A stretch of DNA of 64,000 nt from Microbacteriaceae bacterium VKM Ac-2854 (GTDB lineage: Bacteria > Actinomycetota > Actinomycetes > Actinomycetales > Microbacteriaceae): positions 310,001 to 374,000 of the forward strand of contig JABMLH010000004.1 of the NCBI GenBank assembly GCA_013205085.1. Reading direction: 5' to 3'. Position numbers and translations under genes: made by a program. The notes beneath the pieces are model-generated. The model was not told the origin of the DNA, made no database searches, and saw nothing but the letters and a program-made list of their open reading frames with translations. This document shows positions 47,920 to 55,285 of this stretch, in pieces. Numbering within the stretch: position 1 is the first letter of the stretch; each line of letters starts with the position of its first letter.

Positions 47920-48852
47920 TCCCCAGCTCAGCAGCCAGGCGTACAGCGCCATACTTGCCGCGTAAACCGCGGTAACGGCGAGGAAGCCGAACGCGGAGTC
48001 GCGGCGGGAGCGCGGCGCGCGGAACCAGGAGAAGCGGCGGAAGACCCACGGCACCAGGAACCAGCCCAGCAATTGGGTGCTGACCAGGTTGCCGATGAAG
48101 AGCGAGAGCCAGAACGGCACGCCGTGCGCGTCGATCAGCGGCTCGGAGACGAAGAAGCTCCAGAGGAACACCAGCGGGTACAGCGTCATCAGCACGAGCA
48201 GGTTGTTGCGGAAGACGGGCTCGCTCGCCGTCGCCTCGCTCCAGAAACCGAATCCGTACCGGGCCCTGGTCACGCTGAGGTGCTGATTGAAGCGCTCGCC
48301 GCGCGCCAGCAGCCGGGTGCGCTCCGGCGACTGCAACCAGGCCTCGAGGTGCGGCTCCGTGTCGAAGCTGAGCACAACGACCCAGTCCTGCTGTACGCCG
48401 GGGATGGGGCGCTCGATCTTGTGCCCGAGGAAGCCGTCGAAGGTCGCCTCGGCCGCACTGATCTCGCGCTGCCAGGCGAGGAACGCGTGCTCATCCGCCG
48501 GTTCGACGCGGCTGGCGATCAGGGCCGAGGCGGCCTGCCTGGCGTGCCGATGCTCCTCCGTGACCAGGTGGATCTCGTCGTTGCCGATCAGCAGCGGCGC
48601 GATCTCGGCGACGAGGGCGGCGCGCTCGGGGCTGCGGATCCAGGCGCGCGCGGTGTCGCCGTCACGGAAACGCTCGATCACGGTCCAATCGACCTGGTGC
48701 GGCGGCCGCGGCGGCAGCACCTCGCGGTCGAGGAAGCCGGCGCGGTCGGCCAATACCGCGCCGACGCGGCTCTGCCAGGCGGAGTAGCGCTCGGCGTCCG
48801 CGGGATCGAGCCGGCGGTGCACAACGAGCAGGACGGGGTCGAGCTCGGGCAC
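47917..48852 (-). CDS. Tandem ABM-domain membrane protein
   Basis: This 311-residue protein carries two antibiotic-biosynthesis-monooxygenase (ABM) ferredoxin-like domains, residues about 5-90 (VLLVVHRRLDPADAERYSAWQS) and 103-190 (SALIASRVEPADEHAFLAWQ). Three to four membrane helices follow (about 217-311). ABM monomers often act without a cofactor or bind heme; combining two with a membrane tail is uncommon and the role is unclear. Some homologues are annotated simply as antibiotic-biosynthesis monooxygenase. The GTG start has TGGAG 5 nt upstream. The SRPBCC gene follows 10 bp later. Confidence 0.8.
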   Translation of the reverse strand: MPELDPVLLVVHRRLDPADAERYSAWQSRVGAVLADRAGFLDREVLPPRPPHQVDWTVIERFRDGDTARAWIRSPERAALVAEIAPLLIGNDEIHLVTEEHRHARQAASALIASRVEPADEHAFLAWQREISAAEATFDGFLGHKIERPIPGVQQDWVVVLSFDTEPHLEAWLQSPERTRLLARGERFNQHLSVTRARYGFGFWSEATASEPVFRNNLLVLMTLYPLVFLWSFFVSEPLIDAHGVPFWLSLFIGNLVSTQLLGWFLVPWVFRRFSWFRAPRSRRDSAFGFLAVTAVYAASMALYAWLLSWG

Positions 48853-48925
48853 GGCGCTCCATTCGGTCGCCTCATCCTGGCAGCGCGGGGCGCGGGCGGC
48901 GGCGGATCACACCCCTACGGGGTGG

Positions 48926-49043
48926 ATCGTGTGTGAAACGAAGGATGGCGTGAACTGCCACCTCGGACGGCCCGCGGAATCATGCGGATCTGTCGGCCAT
49001 TATCGAGGTGGGCTCGCGCGTCATCCTTCGTTTCACACACGAT
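48926..49043. repeat. Family-C long hairpin, copy 2
   Basis: ATCGTGTGTGAAACGAAGGATG and CATCCTTCGTTTCACACACGAT are perfect 22-bp arms around a 74-bp centre that also pairs (CCACCTCG/CGAGGTGG). The centre includes CCGCGGAATCATGCGG, found again in the ykoD insertion. It lies 6 bp past the PatB-type gene stop. Confidence 0.85.
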
Positions 49044-49049
49044 GCGTCT

Positions 49050-50183
49050 CTAAGCCACCCGTGCGAGGCGCTCGATCGCCTCCGTCAGCACCTCCGGCGA
49101 GCACGCCAGGTTCAGCCGGGCGAAACCCTGACCCTGCGCGCCGAACTCGGGGCCCGGCACCAGCGCCACTCGCGCCTCGCGCAGGATCCGCGCGGCCGGG
49201 TCCTCGCTCCACCCCAGCGCGCGGAAATCGAGCCAGGCCAGGTAGCCCGCGTGCGGCTCGCGGTAGCCGACGGCGGGGAGGTGCTCTGCGAGCAGCTCGC
49301 CCAGCAGCCCCCGGCTCGCCTCGATCGCCGCGATCGTGCCGTCGAGGTAGTCGACGCCCTGGGTGAACGCCGCCACGCTCGCGTGCAGTCCGAGGATGCT
49401 GGTGCGCCAGGTGACCTCCTCGCTCATCGCGTCCAGTCGCGCGGCGAGCGCCGCGTCCGCCGTGACGATCACCGCGCACTTGAAGCCCGCCAGGTTCCAG
49501 CCCTTGCTCGCCGAGGTGACGCACACGCCGACTCGGCCCGCCGCCTCCGACGCCGCGAGGAACGGCGTGAACTCCGCGTCCGTGTGCACGAGCGGCGCGA
49601 AGATCTCGTCGCTGACCACCACGGCGCCGTATCGCTCGGCGATCTCGGCGAGCGCCGCCAGAGACGAGGTCGGGTGCGGATGTCCGAGCGGGTTGTGCGG
49701 GTTGCACAGCAGGATCGCCCGGGCACCCGAGGCGAACGCGGCCTCGATCCCGGCCAGGTCGAGCTCGGATCCGCGCAGCGGCACCTCGACCAGCGTGTGC
49801 CCGGCCTCCGGGATCAGCCCGAAGTACGGCGGGTACACGGGCGGCGTGATCACCACGGGGCTGCCGGGCTGCAGCAGCACCCGCAGCACCTCCACGATGC
49901 CGAGGCTGACATCCGTGGTGCTGCGCAGCTGCGCCGGGTCCACCGTCCAGCCCCAGCGCTCGGCCGCGAAGGCCGCGAAGGCGGGCGCGAGCGGGCCGGG
50001 CGTCGAGACGTAACCGGAGTCGGAGGCGCGCACCCGCGCGATCACCGCCTCGGCCACGACCGGGGCGATCGGGTAGTCCATCTCGGCGACGAACAGCGGC
50101 AGCACGTCCGCCGGATACGTCACCCACTTCTCGCTGGTCCGCAGTCGAAGCAGGTCAAGGGGTTCCGCATGCACGAGCGTCAT
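49050..50183 (-). CDS. PatB/MalY-type PLP enzyme (cystathionine beta-lyase)
   Basis: This 377-residue fold-type I PLP protein has the Schiff-base Lys in SASKGWN (K227), LLCNPHNPLGHPH for the phosphate/aspartate region, VVVSDEIFAPLVH and the C-terminal RLNLACSPEVL. These are typical of PatB/MalY enzymes, which cleave cystathionine and other C-S compounds to thiols, ammonia and pyruvate. The ATG lies 6 nt after a TACGGT -10 box, predicting a leaderless transcript. It is divergent from the small gene at 50222 with only 38 bp between the two starts. Confidence 0.9.
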   Translation of the reverse strand: MTLVHAEPLDLLRLRTSEKWVTYPADVLPLFVAEMDYPIAPVVAEAVIARVRASDSGYVSTPGPLAPAFAAFAAERWGWTVDPAQLRSTTDVSLGIVEVLRVLLQPGSPVVITPPVYPPYFGLIPEAGHTLVEVPLRGSELDLAGIEAAFASGARAILLCNPHNPLGHPHPTSSLAALAEIAERYGAVVVSDEIFAPLVHTDAEFTPFLAASEAAGRVGVCVTSASKGWNLAGFKCAVIVTADAALAARLDAMSEEVTWRTSILGLHASVAAFTQGVDYLDGTIAAIEASRGLLGELLAEHLPAVGYREPHAGYLAWLDFRALGWSEDPAARILREARVALVPGPEFGAQGQGFARLNLACSPEVLTEAIERLARVA

Positions 50184-50189
50184 ACGGAC

Positions 50190-50195
50190 ACCGTA
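50190..50195 (-). promoter_or_regulatory. -10 box of leaderless PatB-type gene
   Basis: TACGGT lies 6 nt before the ATG at 50183. Confidence 0.45.
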
Positions 50196-50209
50196 CGGGG
50201 GCCAGGGTG

Positions 50210-50215
50210 TAGACC
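50210..50215 (+). promoter_or_regulatory. -10 box of leaderless small gene
   Basis: TAGACC lies 6 nt before the ATG at 50222. It is back-to-back with the minus-strand box at 50190. Confidence 0.45.
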
Positions 50216-50221
50216 TGACGC

Positions 50222-50503
50222 ATGACTGATGACATCCGCACCATCGCCGACGGCGACTCCTACCTGGTGATCTACTCCGGCGGGCCCTTCGACGGCCAGA
50301 CCGAGACCCGGGTCAGCACGGACGGCGGGTACGACGAGCTGATCGACGCCTACGCCGCCGTCGACGGCGTCGAGACCAAGCTCGGCTACCGCGCCGTCTC
50401 GGCCAAGCAGGTCGGCGACATCGCGCACGTCACCTACGTGCTCGACCGCGGCGACTCCGACCCCATCGAAGACGCCGACGACCGCTCCGGCGGCCTCGAG
50501 TAG
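50222..50503 (+). CDS. Small conserved-looking protein of unknown function
   Basis: This 93-residue acidic protein, with no signal peptide or membrane segment, has a beta-rich pattern (SYLVIYSGGPFDGQTETRVSTDGGY) and a C-terminal Asp-rich tail. The GGPFDGQT motif recalls proteins of unknown function found near actinobacterial metabolic genes, but I cannot name a family. It has its own leaderless promoter divergent from the PatB-type gene, and a family-B inverted repeat follows 61 bp after its stop. Confidence 0.65.
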   Translation: MTDDIRTIADGDSYLVIYSGGPFDGQTETRVSTDGGYDELIDAYAAVDGVETKLGYRAVSAKQVGDIAHVTYVLDRGDSDPIEDADDRSGGLE

Positions 50504-50563
50504 CCTTCCGCCCGACGTCCTTCGCGCCCACGCCCGGGCCTCAAGTCCTCCACCCGGGCGCGA

Positions 50564-50617
50564 GGGGTTGTCACTCCGTCCCGGGAGCCCTGGCGAGTGG
50601 GACGGAGTGACAACCCC
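50564..50617. terminator. Family-B inverted repeat, copy 2
   Basis: GGGGTTGTCACTCCGTCCC and its perfect complement flank a 16-nt loop. It lies between convergent genes. The rest of 50504-50725 repeats part of the arm (GACAACCCCTCG near 50700) but shows no gene. Confidence 0.8.
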
Positions 50618-50725
50618 GAGTGCTCGGGATTCAATCTCTCCCGAGACGCGCGAAGCGTCGTCGAGAGAACAGCACCCCCTCACACCACGAGACGCAGCGA
50701 CAACCCCTCGAGCGCCGCCACCCTC

Positions 50726-51574
50726 TCACCCCTTCTCCGCCCCCTCCGTTGTGTTCATGATCCGGCGCTGGAACACGAAGAACAGCACCGCGACCGGGAT
50801 CGACATCAGCACCGCCGCACCGAGCTGCAGCGGATACTGATTGCCCGAGCCGTACTGCCCCGACACCAGCGACGCCACTCCGGTCGTCAACGTGCGCAGA
50901 TCCTGACTCTGCGTCGACACCAGGAAGTGCGCGTATTCGTTCCACGAGCCCTGGAACGACAGGATGGTCAGCGTCACCAGCGCCGGCCGCGCCATCGGCA
51001 GCACCACGCTCCAGAAGGTGCGGAAGATGCCGGCCCCGTCGATCCGCGCCGCCTCCTCGATCGAGGCGGGCAGCGAGTCGAAGAACTGCTTCATGATGAA
51101 GATGCCGGCCGCGTCCGCGATCAGCGGCAGGATCATTCCGGCATAGCTGTCGAAGATGCCGAACTGCTTCAGCAGCAGGAACCGCGGGATCAGCAGCACC
51201 ACGTTCGGCACCGCCAGCACCGCCACGAATCCGGCGAAGATCACCGTGCGCCCGCGGAAGTCCAGCCGCGACAGGGCATAGCCGGCCAGAGCGTCGAAGA
51301 AGACCCGGCCCAGCGTCACGAACACCGTCACGATCGCGGAGTTCATGGTCCAGGTACCCAGCGGCACCTCGGTGAACAACCGCTCGTAGGCCGCGAACGA
51401 CCAGGTCTGCGGCAGCAGCGACAGCGTGTTCTGCGTCGCCTCCGACTCCGTCTTGAACGAGGTCGCGATGGAGATCAGGAACGGGTAGATGTAGATGATC
51501 GCGAGCACGATCAGCATCAGGTACCCCAGCGCGATCCCGGTGCGCACGCGCGCCCCGAGCTGCCGGCGCCTCAT
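50726..51574 (-). CDS. CUT1 ABC importer permease (MalG type)
   Basis: This 282-residue protein has six membrane helices and the EAA loop PASIEEAARIDGAGIFRTFWSVVLPMARP, a canonical match for ATPase docking. It is the second permease of a LacI-controlled sugar importer. The ATG overlaps the stop of the partner permease by 4 nt. No ATPase is encoded nearby, so it probably shares the MsiK-type ATPase of the cell, as usual for actinobacterial CUT1 systems. Confidence 0.92.
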   Translation of the reverse strand: MRRRQLGARVRTGIALGYLMLIVLAIIYIYPFLISIATSFKTESEATQNTLSLLPQTWSFAAYERLFTEVPLGTWTMNSAIVTVFVTLGRVFFDALAGYALSRLDFRGRTVIFAGFVAVLAVPNVVLLIPRFLLLKQFGIFDSYAGMILPLIADAAGIFIMKQFFDSLPASIEEAARIDGAGIFRTFWSVVLPMARPALVTLTILSFQGSWNEYAHFLVSTQSQDLRTLTTGVASLVSGQYGSGNQYPLQLGAAVLMSIPVAVLFFVFQRRIMNTTEGAEKG

Positions 51575-52641
51575 CGCTTGCCCGCCTCGGTCGCGGCGAG
51601 CGCCTTGCGCTGCCGTCGCGATCCGTCGCCGTCGCGCTCACGGAGCACCGCGCGCTGCAGCAGCGTGAACAGGATGATGATGAAGAACAGGATGAACGCG
51701 ATCGCCGCGCCCTGGCCCCACTTCAGATCCTGGAACGAGGCCTGGTACGCCAGGTAGGCCGGCGTCAGGAGGGTCTTCGCCGGCGAGCCGCCACCGGTCA
51801 GCGAGACCTGGTCGAACACCTGCCAGGTGCCGATCAGTCCGAGCGTGAGCACGGTGAAGAGCGTCGGTCGCAGCATCGGCAGCGTGATCGAGAAGAACTT
51901 CCGGAACGGCCCCGCCCCATCGATCGCCGCCGCCTCGTCGATCTCGGCGCCGATGTTCTGCAGCGCCGCGAGGAACAGCAGCATAAAGGTGCCGGAGGTG
52001 GTGAACACGGCGAGCAGGATGATGACGCACATCGCGACGGAGGGCCCCGAGAGCCAGTCCCACCAGTTCAGCCCGAGCGGACCGGCGCCGGCCAGGAAGC
52101 CGGGCGCCGCATCCACCCCGAACAGAGCGAAGAAGGCGTGCAGGATGCCGTTCGGATCCGCCATCCAGGTCGGGCCGTCCACACCGACCGCGGAGAGGAT
52201 CGCGTTCACCACGCCGGATCCGCTGAACAGGAACAGGAAGATCGTCACGATCGCGATGGAGGAGGTCACCGACGGGAAGTAGAACGCGGTGCGGAAGAAG
52301 CCGCGCCCGCGCAGGATCCGCCGGTTCACCTGCACCGCGAGGAAGAGCGCGAGTGCCGTCTGCAGCGGCACAACGAGCACCGCGTAGTAGAAGTTGTTGC
52401 GGACGGAGGTGCCGAAGTCCTTCTGCGCGAGGCCGGGGTCGAGCAGCACCTTCTGGTAGTTCTCGGTGCCGACGAAGTCGGCCTTGCCCGACAGCGGCGA
52501 GCCGAGCCCGTTCCAGTCGCTGACGGAGACCCACAGCGCCAGCAGGATGGGCAGCAGCAGGAACACCCCCACGAACAGCAGTTGCGGCAGCACGAACAGC
52601 CAGCCGGCGCGCGCCTCGTTCCCGCGGATCCCACGGCTCAT
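51571..52641 (-). CDS. CUT1 ABC importer permease (MalF type)
   Basis: This 356-residue protein has six membrane helices plus a periplasmic insertion of about 50 residues around VDGPTWMADPNGILHAFFALFGVDAAPG. The EAA loop is IGAEIDEAAAIDGAGPFRKFFSITLPMLRP. The insertion makes it longer than most family members and resembles that of MalF. The start at MSRGIRG has GGAGACG nearby. It follows the binding-protein gene after a 173-bp gap filled with 44-bp direct repeats. Confidence 0.9.
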   Translation of the reverse strand: MSRGIRGNEARAGWLFVLPQLLFVGVFLLLPILLALWVSVSDWNGLGSPLSGKADFVGTENYQKVLLDPGLAQKDFGTSVRNNFYYAVLVVPLQTALALFLAVQVNRRILRGRGFFRTAFYFPSVTSSIAIVTIFLFLFSGSGVVNAILSAVGVDGPTWMADPNGILHAFFALFGVDAAPGFLAGAGPLGLNWWDWLSGPSVAMCVIILLAVFTTSGTFMLLFLAALQNIGAEIDEAAAIDGAGPFRKFFSITLPMLRPTLFTVLTLGLIGTWQVFDQVSLTGGGSPAKTLLTPAYLAYQASFQDLKWGQGAAIAFILFFIIILFTLLQRAVLRERDGDGSRRQRKALAATEAGKR

Positions 52642-52664
52642 GCTCGTCTCCTTCGACGCTCTTC

Positions 52665-52804
52665 GCTGGTTGAGCCTGCCGAAACCCCTGGCCTCAGCAG
52701 GCACCCCCGCTCGTTGACCCTGCCGAAACCCCTGGCCTCAGCAGGCACCCCCGCTGGTTGAGCCTGCCGAAACCATGGGAGTGATTTCGGCAGGCTCAAC
52801 CACC
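52665..52804. repeat. 44-bp direct repeats of the GGTTGAGCCTGCCGAAACC type plus an inverted copy
   Basis: Units start at 52665, 52709 and 52753, exactly 44 bp apart. The last is followed by the inverse word ATTTCGGCAGGCTCAACCACC. This is the widespread actinobacterial GGTTGAGCCTGCCGAAACC motif. It lies between the binding-protein and permease genes of one operon. Confidence 0.88.
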
Positions 52805-52814
52805 GAGAGGGGCC

Positions 52815-54065
52815 CTACTCGTCGTTCGACTCGTCCAGGGCCGCCTGCAGGTTCGTCTGCAGCTCACCCAGGATCGTCGCGGGGTCGCCGCTCGAGAGGC
52901 CCTCGATCGCGGCGTTGAAGTCCGTGATCACCGTGGCCGCGCCGGCGAAGGCGACGGGGCTGACCGCGTAGTCGTTGCCGGCCACGAACGCGGCCTTCTC
53001 CGGGTAGTCCGTCGCGTATTGCGCGGCGGCCGTCTCGGTCGACGGGATCACGCCGAATGCGCTCGCGAAGGCGGCCTGCTGCTCGTCCGAGGTCAGGTAC
53101 GAGACCAGGTCCTCCGTCGTCGCGGCATTGTCGGAGTCGGCCGGGATGCCCCAGCAGTTGCTGAAGGTGAACGTCGACTTCCCGCCAGGGCCGGCCGGCA
53201 GCTCGACCGTCGTGTACTTCACGTCGGGGTAGTCGCTCTTCATCGCGCCGTCGATCCACGGACCCTCGATGGTCATCGCGGCCAGACCCTTGCCGAACGC
53301 CTCGCCGCCCCAGCCGGCGCTGACGTCCTTCGCGAACTTCAGCGTGCCAGCGCTGAGCAGCTTCTTCACCTCGGTCAGCCCCGCGACGTTCTCCGCGGAG
53401 TCGGCGGTGACGGTCTTGCCGTCATCCGACACCAGCTGGCCGCCGGCCTGATTCATAAAAACGCCGAGCCGGGCGTACTCGCCGTTGGTGACAAGCCCGG
53501 TCACGTTCCCGGTGGTCAGCTTCGTCGCCGCGGCCTCCAGCGAGGCCCAGTCGGTGGGGATGTCCGCATCCGTCAGCCCCGCCGCCGCCCAGAGGTCGGT
53601 GTTGATCACGAGGCCGAGGGTGGAGAAGTCCTTCGGCTCGCAGTAGAAGGTGTCGTCGAAGGTGAACGCGTCCTTCAGCGATGGGTAGAAGGCGTCGGCG
53701 TTGCTCGCCTCGGCGGCGTAGGGCTCCAGGTAGCCGTTCGAGGCGTAGGTCTGGAACTGGTCCCAGCTCATGTAGAACAGGTCGGGCGGGTTGCCGCCGG
53801 AGAAGCCCTGGCCGAGCTGCTGCGTGAGGTCGCTGGCCGCGACCACCTCGACGGAGGTGTCGTTGTCGGCCGCCCACGCGTCGACCGCATCCGTGACGGC
53901 CTTGGTCTCGGCGTCGCCGGAGGAGCCGATCATCAGCGTCAGCCCGCCGCCGCCCGAGGAGGAGTCGGAGGAGCCGCCGCCCGAGCAGGCCGCGAGGGAG
54001 AACGCGAGCCCCGTCGCGGCGATCGCGGCACCCCAGCGTGCCGCCTTCTTGGTGAGTGTCATCAT
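52815..54065 (-). CDS. CUT1 solute-binding lipoprotein
   Basis: This 416-residue lipoprotein has lipobox LAAC with Cys27 followed by a Ser/Gly-rich tether. It is a family 1 binding protein (LTLMIGSSGDAETKAVTDAVDAWA, FYMSWDQFQTYASNGYLEPYA). Together with the two permeases it forms an oligosaccharide importer. The divergent debranching-type glycosidase suggests an alpha-glucan or mixed-linkage oligosaccharide ligand (inference). AAAGG precedes the tandem ATG codons. The lacI-type gene ends 36 bp upstream and is co-directional. Confidence 0.9.
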   Translation of the reverse strand: MMTLTKKAARWGAAIAATGLAFSLAACSGGGSSDSSSGGGGLTLMIGSSGDAETKAVTDAVDAWAADNDTSVEVVAASDLTQQLGQGFSGGNPPDLFYMSWDQFQTYASNGYLEPYAAEASNADAFYPSLKDAFTFDDTFYCEPKDFSTLGLVINTDLWAAAGLTDADIPTDWASLEAAATKLTTGNVTGLVTNGEYARLGVFMNQAGGQLVSDDGKTVTADSAENVAGLTEVKKLLSAGTLKFAKDVSAGWGGEAFGKGLAAMTIEGPWIDGAMKSDYPDVKYTTVELPAGPGGKSTFTFSNCWGIPADSDNAATTEDLVSYLTSDEQQAAFASAFGVIPSTETAAAQYATDYPEKAAFVAGNDYAVSPVAFAGAATVITDFNAAIEGLSSGDPATILGELQTNLQAALDESNDE

Positions 54066-54100
54066 CGACCTTTCGTGTGTGGTGCTGTGTGGTGGAAGCT

Positions 54101-55105
54101 CTAGGGGCGCGCGACGAACGTCGGCGTGATCAGTCGGTGCGCCTCGCCCGCGGCGAGTTCGCGGTGCACGACGTCGCTGCCGGAGTCGCCCAGCAGCAGC
54201 TCCAGCGCGCCGGAGGCGACGGCGTCGAGGTTCTGCTCGACGCTGGCGAAGCCGATCGCCGCGGCAACGGGCGTGTTGTCGAAGCCGGTGATCGGCAGTT
54301 CGGGCCGCCCGGCAGCGGCGGCGGCCATCGCGGCGCCGAGCGCGAGGGAGTCGGAGACGCAGACCAGCGCGTCGAGTTCCGGATGCGCGGCGAGCAGTTC
54401 GGCGGCGGCGGCGCGCGCCTGTTGCACGTCGTCCTCGGCCGTCGCTTGCACCCGTTCCGCTCCGACGACCCGCTCCCATCCGCTGCGGCGGTCGTCGCCC
54501 GTCGCCGAGCCCGACGGCCAGCCGAGGTAGCCGATCCGCTCCGCCCCGCGGCCGCGCAGATGCCGGGTCGCCTGCTCGACGCCGGCCGCGCCGTCGACGT
54601 CGACCCAGAGGTGCTGCGGGTCGTTCATGTCGTCGAGCCCCCACGGGCGGCCGAAGGTGACGAAGGGCACCTCGTGCTCGATCAGCCACTGCGTGCGCGG
54701 GTCGCCGTAGAAGGTCGAGCTCAGCACGAAGGCGTCCACGTCGGCCCCATCGCGGAGCTTGCCGATCTGCGCGATCTCCTGCTCGGGGGTCGCGGCGGTG
54801 TAGAGCAGGATGCGCATCCCGCGCGCATCCGCCTGCTCGGTCATCGCGTGCAGGAAGCGGTCGAGCAGGCTGCCCGAGATGCCGTCGTGCACGCGGTCCA
54901 TCCGGATGCCGATGGTCGCCGACTTGCGGGTGCGCAGCCGACGAGCGGAGGCGTGCGGCCGGTACTGCAGGGCATCGATCGCCCGCTGCACCCGCTCGCG
55001 CGTCTCGGGCCGCACGATCTCGGGGCTGTTCAGCACGTTCGACACCGTCTGCCGCGAGACGCCGGCCGCCTGGGCGACGTCGGCGACGGTGGGCAGTGCG
55101 CTCAT
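54101..55105 (-). CDS. LacI-family regulator of the importer-glycosidase locus
   Basis: This 334-residue protein has the HTH TVADVAQAAGVSRQTVSNVLNSPEIV with hinge LQYRPHASARRLRTRKS, then the sugar-binding domain with ITGFDNTPVAAAIGF. The start MSALPTV has AGGAG at 8 nt; a longer version from a GTG upstream is unlikely. It is divergent from the glycosidase, and two related palindromes lie in the shared region. It probably represses both its own operon and the glycosidase until sugar is present. Confidence 0.92.
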   Translation of the reverse strand: MSALPTVADVAQAAGVSRQTVSNVLNSPEIVRPETRERVQRAIDALQYRPHASARRLRTRKSATIGIRMDRVHDGISGSLLDRFLHAMTEQADARGMRILLYTAATPEQEIAQIGKLRDGADVDAFVLSSTFYGDPRTQWLIEHEVPFVTFGRPWGLDDMNDPQHLWVDVDGAAGVEQATRHLRGRGAERIGYLGWPSGSATGDDRRSGWERVVGAERVQATAEDDVQQARAAAAELLAAHPELDALVCVSDSLALGAAMAAAAAGRPELPITGFDNTPVAAAIGFASVEQNLDAVASGALELLLGDSGSDVVHRELAAGEAHRLITPTFVARP

Positions 55106-55154
55106 GCTCGACTCCTGGACTCGCGGCGTCGATGCTGCTGTCAGGTTCGACGCC

Positions 55155-55171
55155 GAACGGTTCGATCGTTC
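55155..55171. promoter_or_regulatory. LacI-type operator candidate, weaker site
   Basis: GAACGGTTCGATCGTTC carries GAACG/CGTTC arms and, read on the minus strand, TTTGAACGATCGAA, close to the better palindrome at 55195. Confidence 0.45.
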
Positions 55172-55194
55172 AAACACTGCGATATCGGCCGCCG

Positions 55195-55224
55195 ATTTGA
55201 TCGATCAAATGACGGTGCTATGTT
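55195..55224 (+). promoter_or_regulatory. Glycosidase promoter with overlapping LacI operator
   Basis: ATTTGATCGATCAAAT (55195-55210) is a perfect 16-bp palindrome. It covers TTGATC (55197-55202), which with TATGTT (55219-55224) and a 16-bp spacer makes a good promoter. Repressor binding would block the -35 element. Confidence 0.7.
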
Positions 55225-55285
55225 ACCTCCGAGACGGGCGCTGTCAATCCGCGCCTCCCGCCGACGATTCGCAGAGGAGTCGATC

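Noticed and set aside
52665-52804. Possible CRISPR array or attachment sites
   Set aside because: Repeats have no spacers and match a common actinobacterial intergenic motif; no integrase is nearby.
54056-55285. Long in-frame N-terminal extension of the debranching-type enzyme
   Set aside because: It would overlap the whole divergent LacI gene; the GTG at 55286 has a good ribosome-binding site and the promoter lies between.
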